In this document: positions 34,076-46,303 of the stretch, in pieces
How the letters are laid out: every line of letters starts with the position of its first letter
How positions within the stretch are numbered: position 1 is the first letter of the stretch
Source of the DNA: Manis javanica
Lineage: Eukaryota; Chordata; Mammalia; Pholidota; Manidae
DNA: 64,000 nt
Assembly: GCF_040802235.1 (NCBI RefSeq)
Contig: NC_133158.1
Coordinates: forward strand, 157,802,401 to 157,866,400
Direction of reading: 5' to 3'
Program-made: the position numbers and the translations under genes
Notes under the pieces: model-generated
Database searches by the model: none
What the model was told of the DNA's origin: nothing
The model's input: the letters and a program-made list of their open reading frames with translations, nothing else

Positions 34076-34970
34076 CCTCCCAGGATATGCTTATGCAACT
34101 CTTACTTGGGTTTCCCTCTTTAGTCATCTCCCCTCAGTCCCATATTTTTTGGAAGTTCAAAGCTGAAAGTTCCTTTTCAATCCACTGATTCATATTTTTC
34201 TCTTCCACCTCTTTTATTTCACATACTCCCATCAAAAGTTACAAACATATTCTGTTGAATTCTTCCTGAAATAGAGGAATGATAGTTGGCAATGTGGTAG
34301 GCTTTTAAGTTCAAGTTCACTTTAGAGTTGGGTCTGTTTTCTTTACATTTAAATTTTCCGGAAAACCTAAAGAGGCATTGGATATATTTAGTTTACCAAG
34401 TCACTGTGATTGGGCAGCAAGCACCAAAGATGATCTGTTACATTTCCATCTGGAAATCATTCCTTCTCTTTATCTTTCCTGCTAAGGCAGAGAAATGAAG
34501 ACTTCTATAATCAAAGGCAAATGGAAGCATTCATTGAAAAGAATAAGACCTTAGTCATAATTGAAAAGGAGGACATAAGAAAAATGCCAAAACCCTTGGC
34601 ATGAGATATACTGAAAGTTAAAATAAACTCATCATAAGTTGCCTTGCCTTGACAAGAACACAAGTAAAACTTTGTACATTTAATTAGAAAACAGAGTATG
34701 TATTGTGACTTGAAATTTAGTTCTAGCCAGCACCAATCTCACCTGGTGGGGCAATGCTTCCCAACTGTCACTTGTTTGCAAAGACAGCAGATTTTGGAGT
34801 AGGATCAGCAAAAGTTGATTACTAAGAGGGTGTTGGAGTGAGAGAATAAGGAGTGTATGTGATGAGCCCCAGGTGCCTGGCAGGGTAAAAGGTCAGTATC
34901 TGAGATTTGGGGAAGAGGCCCAGAAAATGGAGGGGATGATTGTTAATATAGGAAACAAAGCCTCCCTGCT
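34076..34970. other. Unique-looking sequence, nothing recognised
   Basis: About 0.9 kb between the old L1 fragment and an L2 3' end. No supported gene or named repeat. Confidence 0.4.
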
Positions 34971-34974
34971 CAGT

Positions 34975-35075
34975 ACTAAGTTCTGCATTGGCAGGAACCA
35001 TCTTCTGCTTTATTCACAGAATACGGCCTGAAATATTTCGGGCATTCAATAAACTGAATGAAAGAATGAACAGGT
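34975..35075 (+). mobile_element. L2 LINE 3' end
   Basis: 'ggaaccatcttctgctttat', 'ttcacagaatacggcctgaa' and 'gggcattcaataaactgaat' follow the L2 3' end, which finishes in a gene-free CTCAATAAATATTTG-like tract with GAATGAATGA. Confidence 0.65.
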
Positions 35076-38000
35076 GTAGGTTCTTGTTGGAATTTGGATC
35101 CAAGGGTATTAAATAATTTAACCAACATTGAATGATGGTGATGGGTTTCAGATATCAACCAATTTCCTTATTGAGATTACTCAATATTAATTTTTTTAAG
35201 TATTCATTTCACATATATTACAGTCCAGATACTTTTGAAGAAATCTTCCTTCAGCTAAAAGCACCCAACTTTACCCACCTCTTCGGCATTGAGAAAATGA
35301 TCAGGAAGACAAATTATTCTCTTAATAGTATTGAGGAACGAGGAGGAAATGTCCGCCTTCAAGCCTGGATCCATTCGGCTGGGGGTGGGTACCCTTGAGG
35401 CTGCCGCTGCACAAGGCCATTGTAACCAGCTCACGAGAGGAGAAGGTGGGGGTGGGTGGAAGAGGGTTTGTGCAACTGAGTGTGAACCTCATGGGGCTGC
35501 TAACCCCTCTCCTGGAGTTTCACATCCTCAGTGACTTGTATTTTTATCTTTGTGCTCTGGTGATATCAAGGCATATTTTACTGTCTGTAGGAAGGAAGAA
35601 GGATTTCAAAATTGGGATGCTACAGAGAAAGCTGTATCATCAAATGTTTTTGTAAACAAAAAAAGAAAAAGCCTTTTACAAAAATCTTATGGGGAAATTT
35701 CCTCTCCAAATTATTAGAAAATAATCGGTATATAGTCCTTTCCTAAGCAAAGAAATAAGATGACTTCATTTGTATTCTACCTTGTTCCAGAAAGAGTTAA
35801 GAGATCTTTGTAATGACTTTAAAAGGATCTTTTCTACTATGCCTTTAGCATTAGCTCTTGAAAGCCATTTTTGTATCACCAATGTTCCTTCATTGAAGCC
35901 AGATGACAGTCTGCCGTGATGAGGAAGCTAGAGAATGGAAACCTGAAATTCTAAGTCACTGAGGTGACAGGAGGTAAAATTGAATTTGGAGTCTAAACAA
36001 TAGTGTTTTGAATATGAAAGTTGCATTTCCCATTTTACCTTAATTGGACAAGGCTATTCAACAGGTGCTTGTAAAGTATCTGGTAATTTTTATTTCAAGT
36101 AAAAGAAGTGAAATACCAAATAGACTAAACAATTTCTCTGAGTCAGAGTTGAAATAGGGACATATTAATGGAATGAAATAGTCAAAGATATTACATGTGT
36201 CTATGACTCTTTCAGAGTCAATTTGTCTGGTTTATCTGATTCCCTTTTATTTTGAACACAAATATGCCAAAATCTGTTCATTTTGATTCCCTTTTGTTCT
36301 GATTAAAGAAATTGTACATAGAATGTGTGATGTAGGTTGCTCAATAATGGTGATAAAGTAAACCCCATATATTTGTTAAGTTAGAAAGGTAAATTACCAT
36401 GTACACTCTGGAAATTATTGAAAGCAAAATCTGGAAGCTAACTGGGATTCAAATTGTAACTCTGCTTGAAACCATTATATTCTTTTTCCCCACTAGTTTA
36501 ATACTTGGATTGAAAGATCATCTACTTATTTTTCACCTCTATTCAGTATCATTATAAAATACAAGTGATGACACCATGGGAATTACAATGAATTATTCAA
36601 AATCTTACCATACAATAAAAGGCTCTTAAACATATATTTATAAACTGTAAAAATGTCTGTCATAAGAACGCTATTGCCAATCAGAGCTGGAAAGTGAGAT
36701 TAATGCAGATTACATAAGCTCTGAAGGATGGGTGGATATGAAATACACAGATAACAGTTGAGTGTCAGGAAAGAATAAGGAAGGAGAAAACACTAGAAGA
36801 GGACAAATACTTTTAGAGGTGACAAAGACGTTTCAGAGGGAGTCTTCAAATAAGGTGGTAGGGGAAGAATTTTGAAAAATTTTTACCAGATTTTGAACAT
36901 CAGTTATAATTCATATTTTTAGAAATATAACATGTGGCAGCAAGAGTTTACTCAACTAAAACAGTATCTGGGAAGATGAATCCAACTGCAGTATTCAGGA
37001 TAGACCAGACCTAGTTGAGCAAAGAAGCAGGGAGAGTAACGAGGATGCAGTTTCTGTGATAACAATGAAGTGGAGAAATTCTGATGACCTCTAGGGGTGG
37101 CAGCTAAATCAGACAAGGAACAACAGAATTGAAAGGGGCATTGGGCATGGTGTCACAAGAATTGACAGCATTTGATGACAAAATAGGTATCTTTGAATAA
37201 GCAGGTTCTTCAGAGACTCGATCCTGAATATTTTTTCCACTTTGCGTATTGTCTTCAAGGTCTGTTTATAAATAATGTAGAACACTGAGCATTATCTCTC
37301 TGATACAGTAATGATTGTTTAGAGGTACAAGCTCAAAGTAACTAACAAAAACAGCAACAGTAACAACTTTTTAAAAAAATGAATTTCCTTTTGTTAAAGT
37401 TTCATCATAGTGTTCATGAGGAGTAATTATGGAAAGAATTTTTTTCACATGAAGATATGTGCTTCTGGAAGATGGTTTTTAGAAATGGAAGATTCACATA
37501 GACATGTCTACTATGTGCAGAGAACATCAGAAAATTAAAGATAGCATTATCCAAAAACTTTAGCACCTCATTTCCTGAGAAACCAAGCATCTGACAAAGG
37601 CTGACTTTTGATTCTCAAAATGAATAATTTAACAGATTGTCAATTTTGAATTAAAAATAAGTTATATTTACTTATAATAGCAGAGAAAAATAATGACCAT
37701 CAAATGAATGATTTTACAAGGGTCTGGGTGAATTATAACACAGTCCCATAGATTTTTAACTTTCTGAAAAAAATTAAAGGTTCTTCTACATTTTGAACAT
37801 ACTGAAATATTGTTTCTAACATGTCTGTCTGTGTAGTTCAAATAATTCAGTTCTTTTTGACATGATAAATTAATTGGGAACAATGCTAAATATCTACTAT
37901 AACTTTATGCCAACGCATTCATTAAATATATTACTATCTTTTAGACAAAAGATAGTTTTTTTGAAGCACAACTTCCCTATTATTATGAAGTACAAAAACC

Positions 38001-39185
38001 ATAATTTTATTGAAATACATATTGACCTTAGAAATAAAGTTAGCCATTTTATTTATCTTTGCTCTGTAATTCTGTTAGCTTCCCATTCTTTGTATTATTT
38101 GTATCTTGATCTCTAACCCATGGAATCCTGATGCCAGAAAGGATAAAACTTTCATTTTAAGGAGTTTTGAAATAAATCTGGAAGCACATCAAACATTGTC
38201 TGTGTACTAAAGAAATAATACACCTAAACATATTTATAAGATTGCATCACAAATATAGTCAAGGTAGGACTTTCTACAGGCTTTAAATGTAAAGGCTTAA
38301 ACCTTAGCTTTTGGTGGCCCCCCTTCCCTGAGCTCTGCTTCTCTTCCTTCCTTGGTTGCCTTCTTAGCACAGAAGACTTTCTTCATATGGCTGGGAAGAT
38401 GGCTGCAAGGAGCCGCTGCTTACATTGTCTGTACATCTAATTCCAGAGGGTTATCTTTCCCAATTGCTTCAGTAAAAAGAAAATAGTAATAAAAAAAAAA
38501 GACTCAGAGAGTCTTCTGATTGGCTCCATGCTTATTCATGGAATAATTATTGAGATAGGTGGCACTGGGAGATGGGGCTGGGAAGAATAAATCAGCTTCA
38601 TTTTTGCAGTGGACAGCTGGGAGGTGAGTTCCCCAAAGGAGGGGATGCTGTGCAAACAATATATGCACATTGAGCTTACAATGATTTATAATGTGAAAAA
38701 AGTTTCCTAATTTATGAAAAATTTGAAAACTGAAGCTTATAGGAAAAAGTCCAAACTTGTTATGTCACAATATGACCCTAATTAGTGTTTTTTACTCTTC
38801 TTCCCTGTTTTTTTTCCCCCCCCCTTCTTTTTTCAGTTTCTTTTTACCCTGCAGTGGTCTAGCCACACAGATGGTTTTTACTTTCTGGATTGATGATCAC
38901 TAATTCCATTTTGCTGTAATGCCTTCCCTTTTATAGATGTTCAATCCACCTCACATTGCTGAGGTATTCTTTTCCCTTCCCAAGTAAAATCCCTCTTGCA
39001 CTCTTCAGAGGACTTTGTGTGTGGATATCCCAAGGAAATGGGCAGGGTGGACAAGCAGGCACCTTGCTTTCATTCACAGTTTGAGGGGGCTTGAAATCAG
39101 TTGTACTTTAACTTAGAAAACAACCCAATCTAACATCTTTGTACCGAATTGTTATGGAACAAATCCGTCTTCCTACATTGTTTAC
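35076..39185. other. Unique sequence, nothing firmly recognised
   Basis: 4.1 kb. A G-rich, locally GC-richer patch at 35370-35530 has overlapping small frames (35331-35534, 35395-35655) without domains. A T/C homopolymer patch lies at 38799-38834. Around 38850-39000 there may be old L2-like sequence, but I cannot support it well. Confidence 0.4.
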
Positions 39186-39194
39186 ATGTGACTT

Positions 39195-39375
39195 TGTAAG
39201 GCAGGCTCTTGTAGCAGGTAAGAGCACAGAATTAGGGATCATTTTATTTCAGCCACTCTCTAGCTGAGAGATCTAGTGCATTAACCTCATTAAGCCATAT
39301 GTTTTTTTCTATTTAAGGAAGAGGTATATGAATAATAGAGCCTACTTCATTGAATTATGGTGAAGAACAATATCC
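39195..39375 (+). mobile_element. MIR SINE
   Basis: 'gtagcaggtaagagcacaga' (5' end), 'ctctctagctgagagatcta' and 'tagagcctacttcattgaat' follow MIR order on the plus strand. Confidence 0.75.
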
Positions 39376-39645
39376 TTAGATTGAATGGTTTATTGTTATT
39401 CAAATCTATATCCTTACTGATTTTTCTGTCTGCTGCCTTTATAAGCAAATGAGAGAGGTGTGTGAAAATGTTCTTTTAGCACTGTAAATTCTTACTGCAT
39501 AAGGGATTACATTATTATGTTCATACAGAGTTCACAATATTATATGCTTTGTTTTCTTTTTTGTGTGACTACAATTTTTCTTTGTCATAGTGTCCGTTGG
39601 TTTTACTCCACAAAATGTGTTTATGTTGCATTTATCATATTTGTA

Positions 39646-39657
39646 GTTTGAAGTGTT
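39646..39657. repeat. Target site duplication of L1 copy 3, left (12 bp)
   Basis: GTTTGAAGTGTT is repeated exactly at 45649-45660 and brackets L1 copy 3. Confidence 0.88.
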
Positions 39658-40036
39658 ATTTTTTTTTAGTATTCTCATATCTTATTTATTTATTTATTTA
39701 TTTTTATCATTAATCTACAATTACATGAAGAACATTATGTTTACTAGGCTCTCCCCTACCCAAAGTCCCCCCAACAAACCCCATTACAGTTACTGTCCAT
39801 CAGCATAGTAACATCTTGTAGAATAACTACTTGTCTTCTCTGTGTTGCACAGCCCTCCCCTTTCCCCCACCCCTCATATTATACATGCTAATCATAATAC
39901 CCCCTTTCTACTTCCCTGCCCTTATCCCACCCTACCCTTCCATTCTCCCCAGTCTCTTTCCCTTTGGCAACTGTTAGTCCATTCTTGGGTTGTGTGATTC
40001 TGCTGCTGTTTTGTTCCTTCAGTTTTTCTTTTGTTC

Positions 40037-43000
40037 TTATACTGCACAGGTGAGTGAAATCATTTGGTCTTTGTCTTTCTCTGCTTGGCCTATTACACTG
40101 AGCATAATACCCTTTAGCTCCATCCATGTTGTTGCAAATGGTAGGATTTGTTTTCTTCTTATGCCTGAATAATATTCCATTGTGTATATGTACCACATCT
40201 TCTTTATCCATTCATCTACTGATGGACACTTAGGTTGCTTCCATTTCTTGGCTATTGTAAATAGTGCAGCAATAAACATAGGGTGCATCTGTCTTTTTCA
40301 AACTGGAGCGCTGCATCCTTAGGGTAAATTCCAAGGAGTGGAATTCCTGGGTCAAATGGTAAGTCTATTTTGAGCATTGTGAGGAACCTCCATACTGCTT
40401 TCCACAATGGTTGAACTAATTTACATTCCCACCAGCAGTGTAGGAGGGTTCCCCTTTCTCCACAACCTCGCCAACATTTGTTGTTGTTTGTCTTTTGGAT
40501 GGTAGCCATCCTTACTGGTATGAGGTGATATCTCATTCTGGTTTTAATTTGCATTACTCTGATAACTAGTGATATGGAGCATCATTTCATGTGTCTGTTG
40601 GCCATCTGAATTTATTCTTTGGAGAACTGTCTATTCAGCTCCTCTGCCCAGTTTTTGATTGGATTATTTGCTTTTTGTTTGTTGAGATGTGTGAGCTCTT
40701 TATATATTTTGGATGTCAAGCCTTTATTGTATCTGTTGTTTATGAATATATTCTCCCATACTGTAGGATACCTTTTTGTTCTATTGATGGTGTCCTTTGC
40801 TGTACAGAAGCTTTTCAGCTTGATATAGTCCCACTTGTTCATTTTTGCTTTTGTTTTCCTTACCCGGGGAGATATGTTCATGAAGAAGTTGCTCATGTTT
40901 ACATCCAAGAGATTTTGCCTACGTTTATTTCCAAGAGTTTTATGGTTTCATGACTTACATTCAGGTCTTTGATCCATTTTGAAATTACTTTTTTGTATGG
41001 GGTTAGACAGTCATCCACTTTCATTCTCTTACATGTAGCTGTCCAGTTTTGCCAGCACCATCTGTTGAAGAGACTGTCATTTCCCCATTGTATGTCCATA
41101 GCCCCTTTATCGAATATTAGTTGACCATATATGTTTGGGTTAATGTTTGGAGACTCTATTCTGTTCCATTGGTCTGTGGCTCTGTTCTTGTGCCAGTACC
41201 AAATTGTCTTGATTACTGTGGCTTTGTAGTAGAGCTTGAAGTTGGGGAGTGAGATTCCCCCACTTTATTCTTACTTCTCAGGAATACCTTAGCTTTTTGG
41301 GGTCTTTGGTGTTTCCATATGAATTTTTGAACTATTTGTTCCAGTTCGTTGAAGAGCGTTGTTGGTAATTTGAAAGGGATTGCATCAAATCTGTATATTG
41401 CTTTGGGCAGGATGGCCATTTTGATGATATTAATTCTTCCTAGCCAAGAGCAAAGGATGAGTTTCCATTTGTTAGTGTCCTCTTTAATTTCTCTTAAGAG
41501 TGTCTTGTAGTTTTCAGGGTATAGGTCTTTCACTTCTTTGGTTAGGTTTATTCCTAGGTATTTTATTCTTTTAGATGCAATTGTGAATGGAATTGTTTTC
41601 CTGATTTCTCTTTCTATTGGTTCATTGTTAGTGTATAGGAAAGCCATAGATTTCTGTGTGTTGATTTTGTATCCTGCAACTTTGCTGTATTCTGATATCA
41701 GTTTCAGTAATTTTGGAGTGGAGTCTTTAGGGTTTATTATGTACAATATCATGTCATCTGCAAATAGTGACAGTTTAACTTCTTCTTTACCAACCTGGAT
41801 CTTTGTATCTCTTTGTTTTGTCTAATTGCCATGGATAGGACCTCCAGTACTATGTTGAATAACAGTTGGGAGAGTGGGCATTCCTGTCTTGTTCCTGATC
41901 TCAAAGGAAAAGCTTTCAGCTTCTCGCTGTTCAGTATAATGCTGGCTGTGGGTTTATCATATATGGCCTTTATTATGTTGAGGTACTTGCCCTCTATTCC
42001 CATTTTGCTGAGAGTTTTTATCATGAATGGATGTTGAATTTTGTCAAATGCTTTTTCAGCATCGATAGAAATGATCATGTGGCTTTTGTCTTTCTTTTTG
42101 TTGATGTGGTGGATGATGTTGATGGATTTTCTAATGTTGTACCATCCTTGCATCCCTGGGATGAATCCCACTTGGTCATGGTGTATGATCCTTTTGATAT
42201 ACTGTTGAATTTGGTTTGCTAATATTTTATTGAGTATTTTTGCATCTATGTTCATCAGGGATATTGGTCTGTAGTTTTCTTTTTTGGTGGGGTCTTTGCC
42301 TGGTTTTGGTATTAGGGTGATGTTGGCTTCATAGAATGAGTTTGGGAGTATTCCCTCTTGTTCTATTTTTTGGAAAACATTAAGGATAATGGGAATTATA
42401 TCTTCTCTGTACGTCTGATAAAATTCCGGGGTAAATCCATCTGGCCTGGGGGTTTTGTTCTTGGGTAGTTTTTTGATTACCACTTCAATTTCTTTGCTGG
42501 TAATTGGTTTGTTTCGATTTTGTGTTTCTTCCTTGGTCAGTCTTGGAAGGTTGTATTTTTCTAGGTAGTTGTCCATTTCTTCTAGGTTTTCCAGCTTCTT
42601 AGAATATAGGTTTTCATAGTAGTCTCTAGTAATTCTTTGTATTTCTGTTGGGTCCGTCCTGATGTTTCCTTTCTCGTTTCTGATTCTGTTGATATGTGTT
42701 GATTCTCTTTTTCTCTTAGTAAGTCTGGCTAGAGGCTTATCTATTTTGTTTATTTTCTTGAAGAACCAGCTCCTGGTTTCATTTATTTTTTTCTATTGTT
42801 TTATTCTTCTCAATTTTGTTTGTTTATTCTCTGATCTTTATTATGTTCCACCTTCTGCTGACTTTAGGCCTTGTTTGTTCTTCTTTTTCCAATTTTGATA
42901 ATTGTGATGTTAGAGTAGTCATTTCGGTTTATTCTTCCTTCTTTAAATATGCCTGGATTGCTATATACTTTCCTCTTAAGACTGATTTTGCTGCATCCCA

Positions 43001-43885
43001 CAGAAGTTGGGGCTTTGTGTTGTTGTTGTCACTTATTTCCATATATTGCTGAGTCTCCATTTTAATTTGGTCATTGATCCATTGACTATTTCGAATCATG
43101 TTGTTAAGCCTCCATGTGTTTGTTAGCCATTTTGCTTTCGTTGTACAATTTATTTCTAGTTTTAGAACATTGTGGACTGAAAAGTTGGTTGGTAGAATTT
43201 CAATGTTTTTTAATTTACTGAGGCTCTTTTTGTGGCCTAGTAGGTGGTCTATTCTGGAGAATGTTCCATGTGCACATGAGAAGAATGTGTATCCTGTTAC
43301 TTTTGGGTGTAGAGTTCCATAGATGTCTATTAGGTCCATCTGTTCTAGTGTGTTTTTCAGTGCCTCTGTGTCCTTCCTTATTTTCTGTCTGGTGGATCTG
43401 TCCTTTGGAGTGAATGGTGTGTTGAAGTCTCCTAAAATGAATGCATTTCATTCTATTTCCTCCTTTAATTCTGTTAGTATTTCTTTCACATATGCTGGTG
43501 CTCCTGTGTTGGGTGCATATATGTTTATAATGGTTATATCCTATTGTTGGACTGAGCCCTTTATCATTATGTAATGTCCTTCTTTATCTCTTGTTACTTT
43601 CTTTGTTTTGAAGTCTATTTTGTCTGATAGTAGTACTGCAACACCTGCTTTTTTCTCCCTACTGTTTGCATGAAATATCTTTTTCCATCCCTTGACTTTT
43701 AGTCTGTGCATGTCTTTGGGTTTGAGGTGCGTCTCTTGTAAGCAGCATATATATGGGTCTTGTTTTTTTATCCATTCAGTGACTCTATGTCTTTTGATTG
43801 GTGCATTCAGTCCATTTATATTTAGTGTGATTATTGATAGGTATGTACTTATTGCCATCTCAGGCTTTAGATTCGTGGTTACCAA
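40037..43885 (-). pseudogene. L1 copy 3 ORF2, frameshifted
   Basis: The N-terminal frame 43541-43885 (Met at 43885, or the MAIS Met at 43858) has LSIITLNINGLNAPIKRHRV and CCLQETHLKPKDMHRLKVKG. Endonuclease continues in 42929-43339 with SRIDHLLGHKKSL, but the SDH motif reads SVH, so the catalytic Asp is lost. RT is in 41749-42576 ([23 protein letters not shown]). A shift near 41790-41810 separates it from the FADD-side frame 41213-41752 ([10 protein letters not shown]). The C-terminal part includes the Cys-rich [18 protein letters not shown] (40252-40554) and ends at 40037. Inactive. Confidence 0.9.
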
Positions 43886-44155
43886 AGGTTCCAGGTTACT
43901 TTCCTTACTAACTAAGAGTCTTAGTATGCTGTTACAGACACAATGTAAAGGTTCTTTTCTCTTTCTCCTCCTTTTTCTTCCTCTGTCATTCTTTATATAT
44001 TAGGTATCAAATTCTGTACTTTTTGTCTATCCCTTGATTGACTTTGAGGATAGTCAATTCAATTTTGCATTTGCCTCACAATCAACTGCCCCATACTCCC
44101 TACCATGGTTTTACTACCTCTGGTAACAGCTATCCAACCCTAGGAACACTTCCAT

Positions 44156-45008
44156 CTATACCAGTCCCTCCAAAATAGACTGTAGAGATGGTTTGTGGGA
44201 GGTAAACTCTCTCAGCTTTTGCTCATCTGGAAATTGTTGAATCTCTCCTTCAAATTTAAATGATAATCTTGCTGGGTAAAGTAATCTTGGTTCCAGGCCC
44301 TTCTGCTTCATGGCATCAAATACATCATGCCACTCCCTTCTGGCCTGCAAGGTTTCTGCTGAGAAGTCTGATGTTAGCCTCATGGGCTTTCCTTTGTATG
44401 TGATCTTATCTCTGCCTCTGGCTGCTTTTAACAGTCTGTCCTTATCCTTGATCTTTTCCGTTTTAATTACTATGTGTCTTGGTGTTGTCTTCCTTTGGTC
44501 CCTTGTGTTGGGAGATCTGTGGATCTCCATAGCCTGAGAGGCTATGTCTTTCCCCAGATTGGGGAAGTTTTCAGCAACTACCTCCTCAAAGGCACTTTCT
44601 ATCCCTTTCTCTCTCTCTTCTTCTTCTGGTATCCCTGTAATGCGAATATTATTCTGCTTGGATTGGTCATACAGTTCTCTCAATATTCTTTCAATCTTAG
44701 AGATCGTTTTTTTCTCTCTGTGCCTCAGCTTCTTTGTATTCCTCTTCTCTAGTTTCTATTTCATTTATGGTCTCCTCCACCGTATCCAACCTGCTTTTAA
44801 TACCCTCCATCATGTTCTTCAATGACTGGATCTCTGACGTGAATTTATTCCTGAGTTCTTGGATGTCTTTCTGTACCTCCATTAAAATGTTGATGATTTT
44901 TATTTTGAACTCCCTTTCAGGAAGAGTCATAAGGTCCACATCATTTAAATCTTTCTCTGGAGTTGTATTAACAACTTTAGTCTGGAGAAGGTTTCTTTGG
45001 CGTTTCAT
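44156..45008 (-). pseudogene. L1 copy 3 ORF1, single frameshift
   Basis: Starts at 45008 with MKRQRN. The first frame, to about 44697, holds the charged N-terminus and coiled coil (EVQKDIQELRNKF, KSRLDTVEETINEIETREEE). A shift near 44700-44710, in a T-rich tract, moves to the second frame (44156-44683). That frame has RRM-like IRITGIPEEEEREKGIE, ENFPNLGKD, PRHIVIKTEK, ARREWHDVFDAMKQKGLEPR and LLYPARLSF. Apart from the shift, all ORF1p domains are present, making this the most complete ORF1 in the window. Confidence 0.9.
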
Positions 45009-45648
45009 GTTTGTATATGGCACCCCCTATTGTCCAGAAGCTCTATTCTGGTGCTGCTCAGCCCCTAAAGCAATGTTGGGGGTTGCAGGGTAGTGGTACT
45101 GGTGCCTGGGGTTAGGAAAGAGCTGTTCCCCACCTCCCCGCTGCTGTGCCTGTCTCCACGGCCTGAGCCAGTGGGCCAGTCACACAGGTAGGTTTTTGTC
45201 CTAGAGTAGCTGGATAGGGATCCCTGCTTTCCACAAGCAGCCAGAATTCCAGTCTTCCCAGGAACTCTGCCTGTATTAACTTTCCAACCCCATAGTCATG
45301 CGAGTCTCATGAAAGCACTATGAAATGTAGGTTTGTGCTCCCAGAGCAGATCTCTGGAGTTAGGTATTCAGCAGTCCCAAGCCTTCCACTCCCTCCCTGC
45401 TCCATTTCTCTTCCTCCTGCCAGTGAGCTGGGGCGGCAGAGTGGCTCGGGTCCCGTGGAGCCACAGCTCTGGTATGTTACCCCATTCACTGAGGCCTGCT
45501 CTTTTCTCCAGGTGTATGAAGTCTGATGCCATCCTCTTTCCTGTTGCTCTCTCAGGATTAGTTACGCCAATTAAATTTTCTAATTGTATCCAGCTTTAGG
45601 AGGAAGCCTCTGTCTCTCCTCTAATGTCACCATCTTTAATCCTCTCTC
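45009..45648 (-). promoter_or_regulatory. L1 copy 3 5'UTR / internal promoter
   Basis: 640 bp upstream of ORF1 up to the target duplication. The distal end has AAAGATGGTG, a YY1-like core near the expected start of transcription. It is moderately GC-rich with few CpGs left. Confidence 0.7.
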
Positions 45649-45660
45649 GTTTGAAGTGTT
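45649..45660. repeat. Target site duplication of L1 copy 3, right (12 bp)
   Basis: Identical to 39646-39657. Confidence 0.88.
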
Positions 45661-45849
45661 TTTTAAATCATTGGCTTTGTAATGTTTCTGTCCAAACCAT
45701 ACCTTAAATTATCTCTATAATTTTTCTTTATAGTATTTGAAAATCAAGACAAATAATAAAGGTAGAAACAAATGAAAGATATCCAGATAATGATGTTATT
45801 GGATAATGGTATTAAAATAATAATATTAATATGTATCTAAAATATATAA

Positions 45850-46020
45850 CAAGATGGGGAATTTTGAGAGGATTGAAAGCTGTTCTAAAAGCTATTTTAA
45901 AATGTCAAGACCTGAAAAATACAATAACTGAAATTAAGGATGGATTACTAGCAGATCAGAAATACATAAAGGATGAATTGCTAATAAGAGATCAAAGAAC
46001 GGCAAGTACAGAAGAAAACT
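45850..46020 (+). mobile_element. Old L1 ORF1 fragment
   Basis: 'gacctgaaaaatacaataac', 'tgaaattaaggatggattac' and 'gagatcaaagaacggcaagt' resemble the coiled-coil coding part of ORF1 in old L1M elements, plus strand. It is diverged, and no full ORF remains. Confidence 0.55.
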
Positions 46021-46193
46021 AAAGAAGTGTAAGGAATCAAGTGAATAGTGAATATGTACATTCCATGTCCCAGAAGTCATGGACGAATCTTGCTTATTTG
46101 ATTCTCTCCTTCTCCTGAAGGCAGGCAGGGCCTCCCTAATCTCAGTAATGAGGTCACACAGCAGTCTTCAGTTTAAAGAAGCCTTCAGTCCTT

Positions 46194-46303
46194 TCCAGAA
46201 TCTGTTTATTTCTTATTATTCCCAGGGGTAGATCTTTGGTGTCTCAACTCCAGAATCTGTTTATTTCTTATTATTCCCAGGGGTAGATCTTTGGTGTCTC
46301 AAC
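46194..46303. repeat. Perfect 55-bp tandem duplication
   Basis: 46194-46248 is repeated without a mismatch at 46249-46303 (each copy begins TCCAGAATCTG and ends GTGTCTCAAC). The lack of divergence points to a recent event, or to a variable or assembly-derived duplication. Confidence 0.93.

Larger units (their letters stand above)
39658..45648 (-). mobile_element. L1 copy 3, near full length, with short 3' transduction
   Basis: This 5,991-bp minus-strand insertion is flanked by a perfect 12-bp duplication. Transcript order: 5' end at about 45648 (AAAGATGGTG within the first 25 bases), 5'UTR to 45009, ORF1 (45008-44156), spacer, ORF2 (43885-40037), 3'UTR, and a first A-rich end made of AAAT repeats (TTTA repeats at 39682-39705). 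After that come 14 nt of foreign sequence (39668-39681) and a second poly(A) (T run 39659-39667) against the duplication. The short segment between two tails is the mark of a tiny 3' transduction. The 3'UTR is of the same type as copy 1 and the piece at 1-149. Confidence 0.9.

Noticed and set aside
35331..35655. G-rich patch with overlapping frames as a CpG-island promoter
   Set aside because: Few CpGs, short extent and no exon-like continuation on either side.
39888..40211. 107-codon minus-strand frame inside L1 copy 3
   Set aside because: It is an out-of-frame reading of the L1 ORF2 end and 3'UTR.
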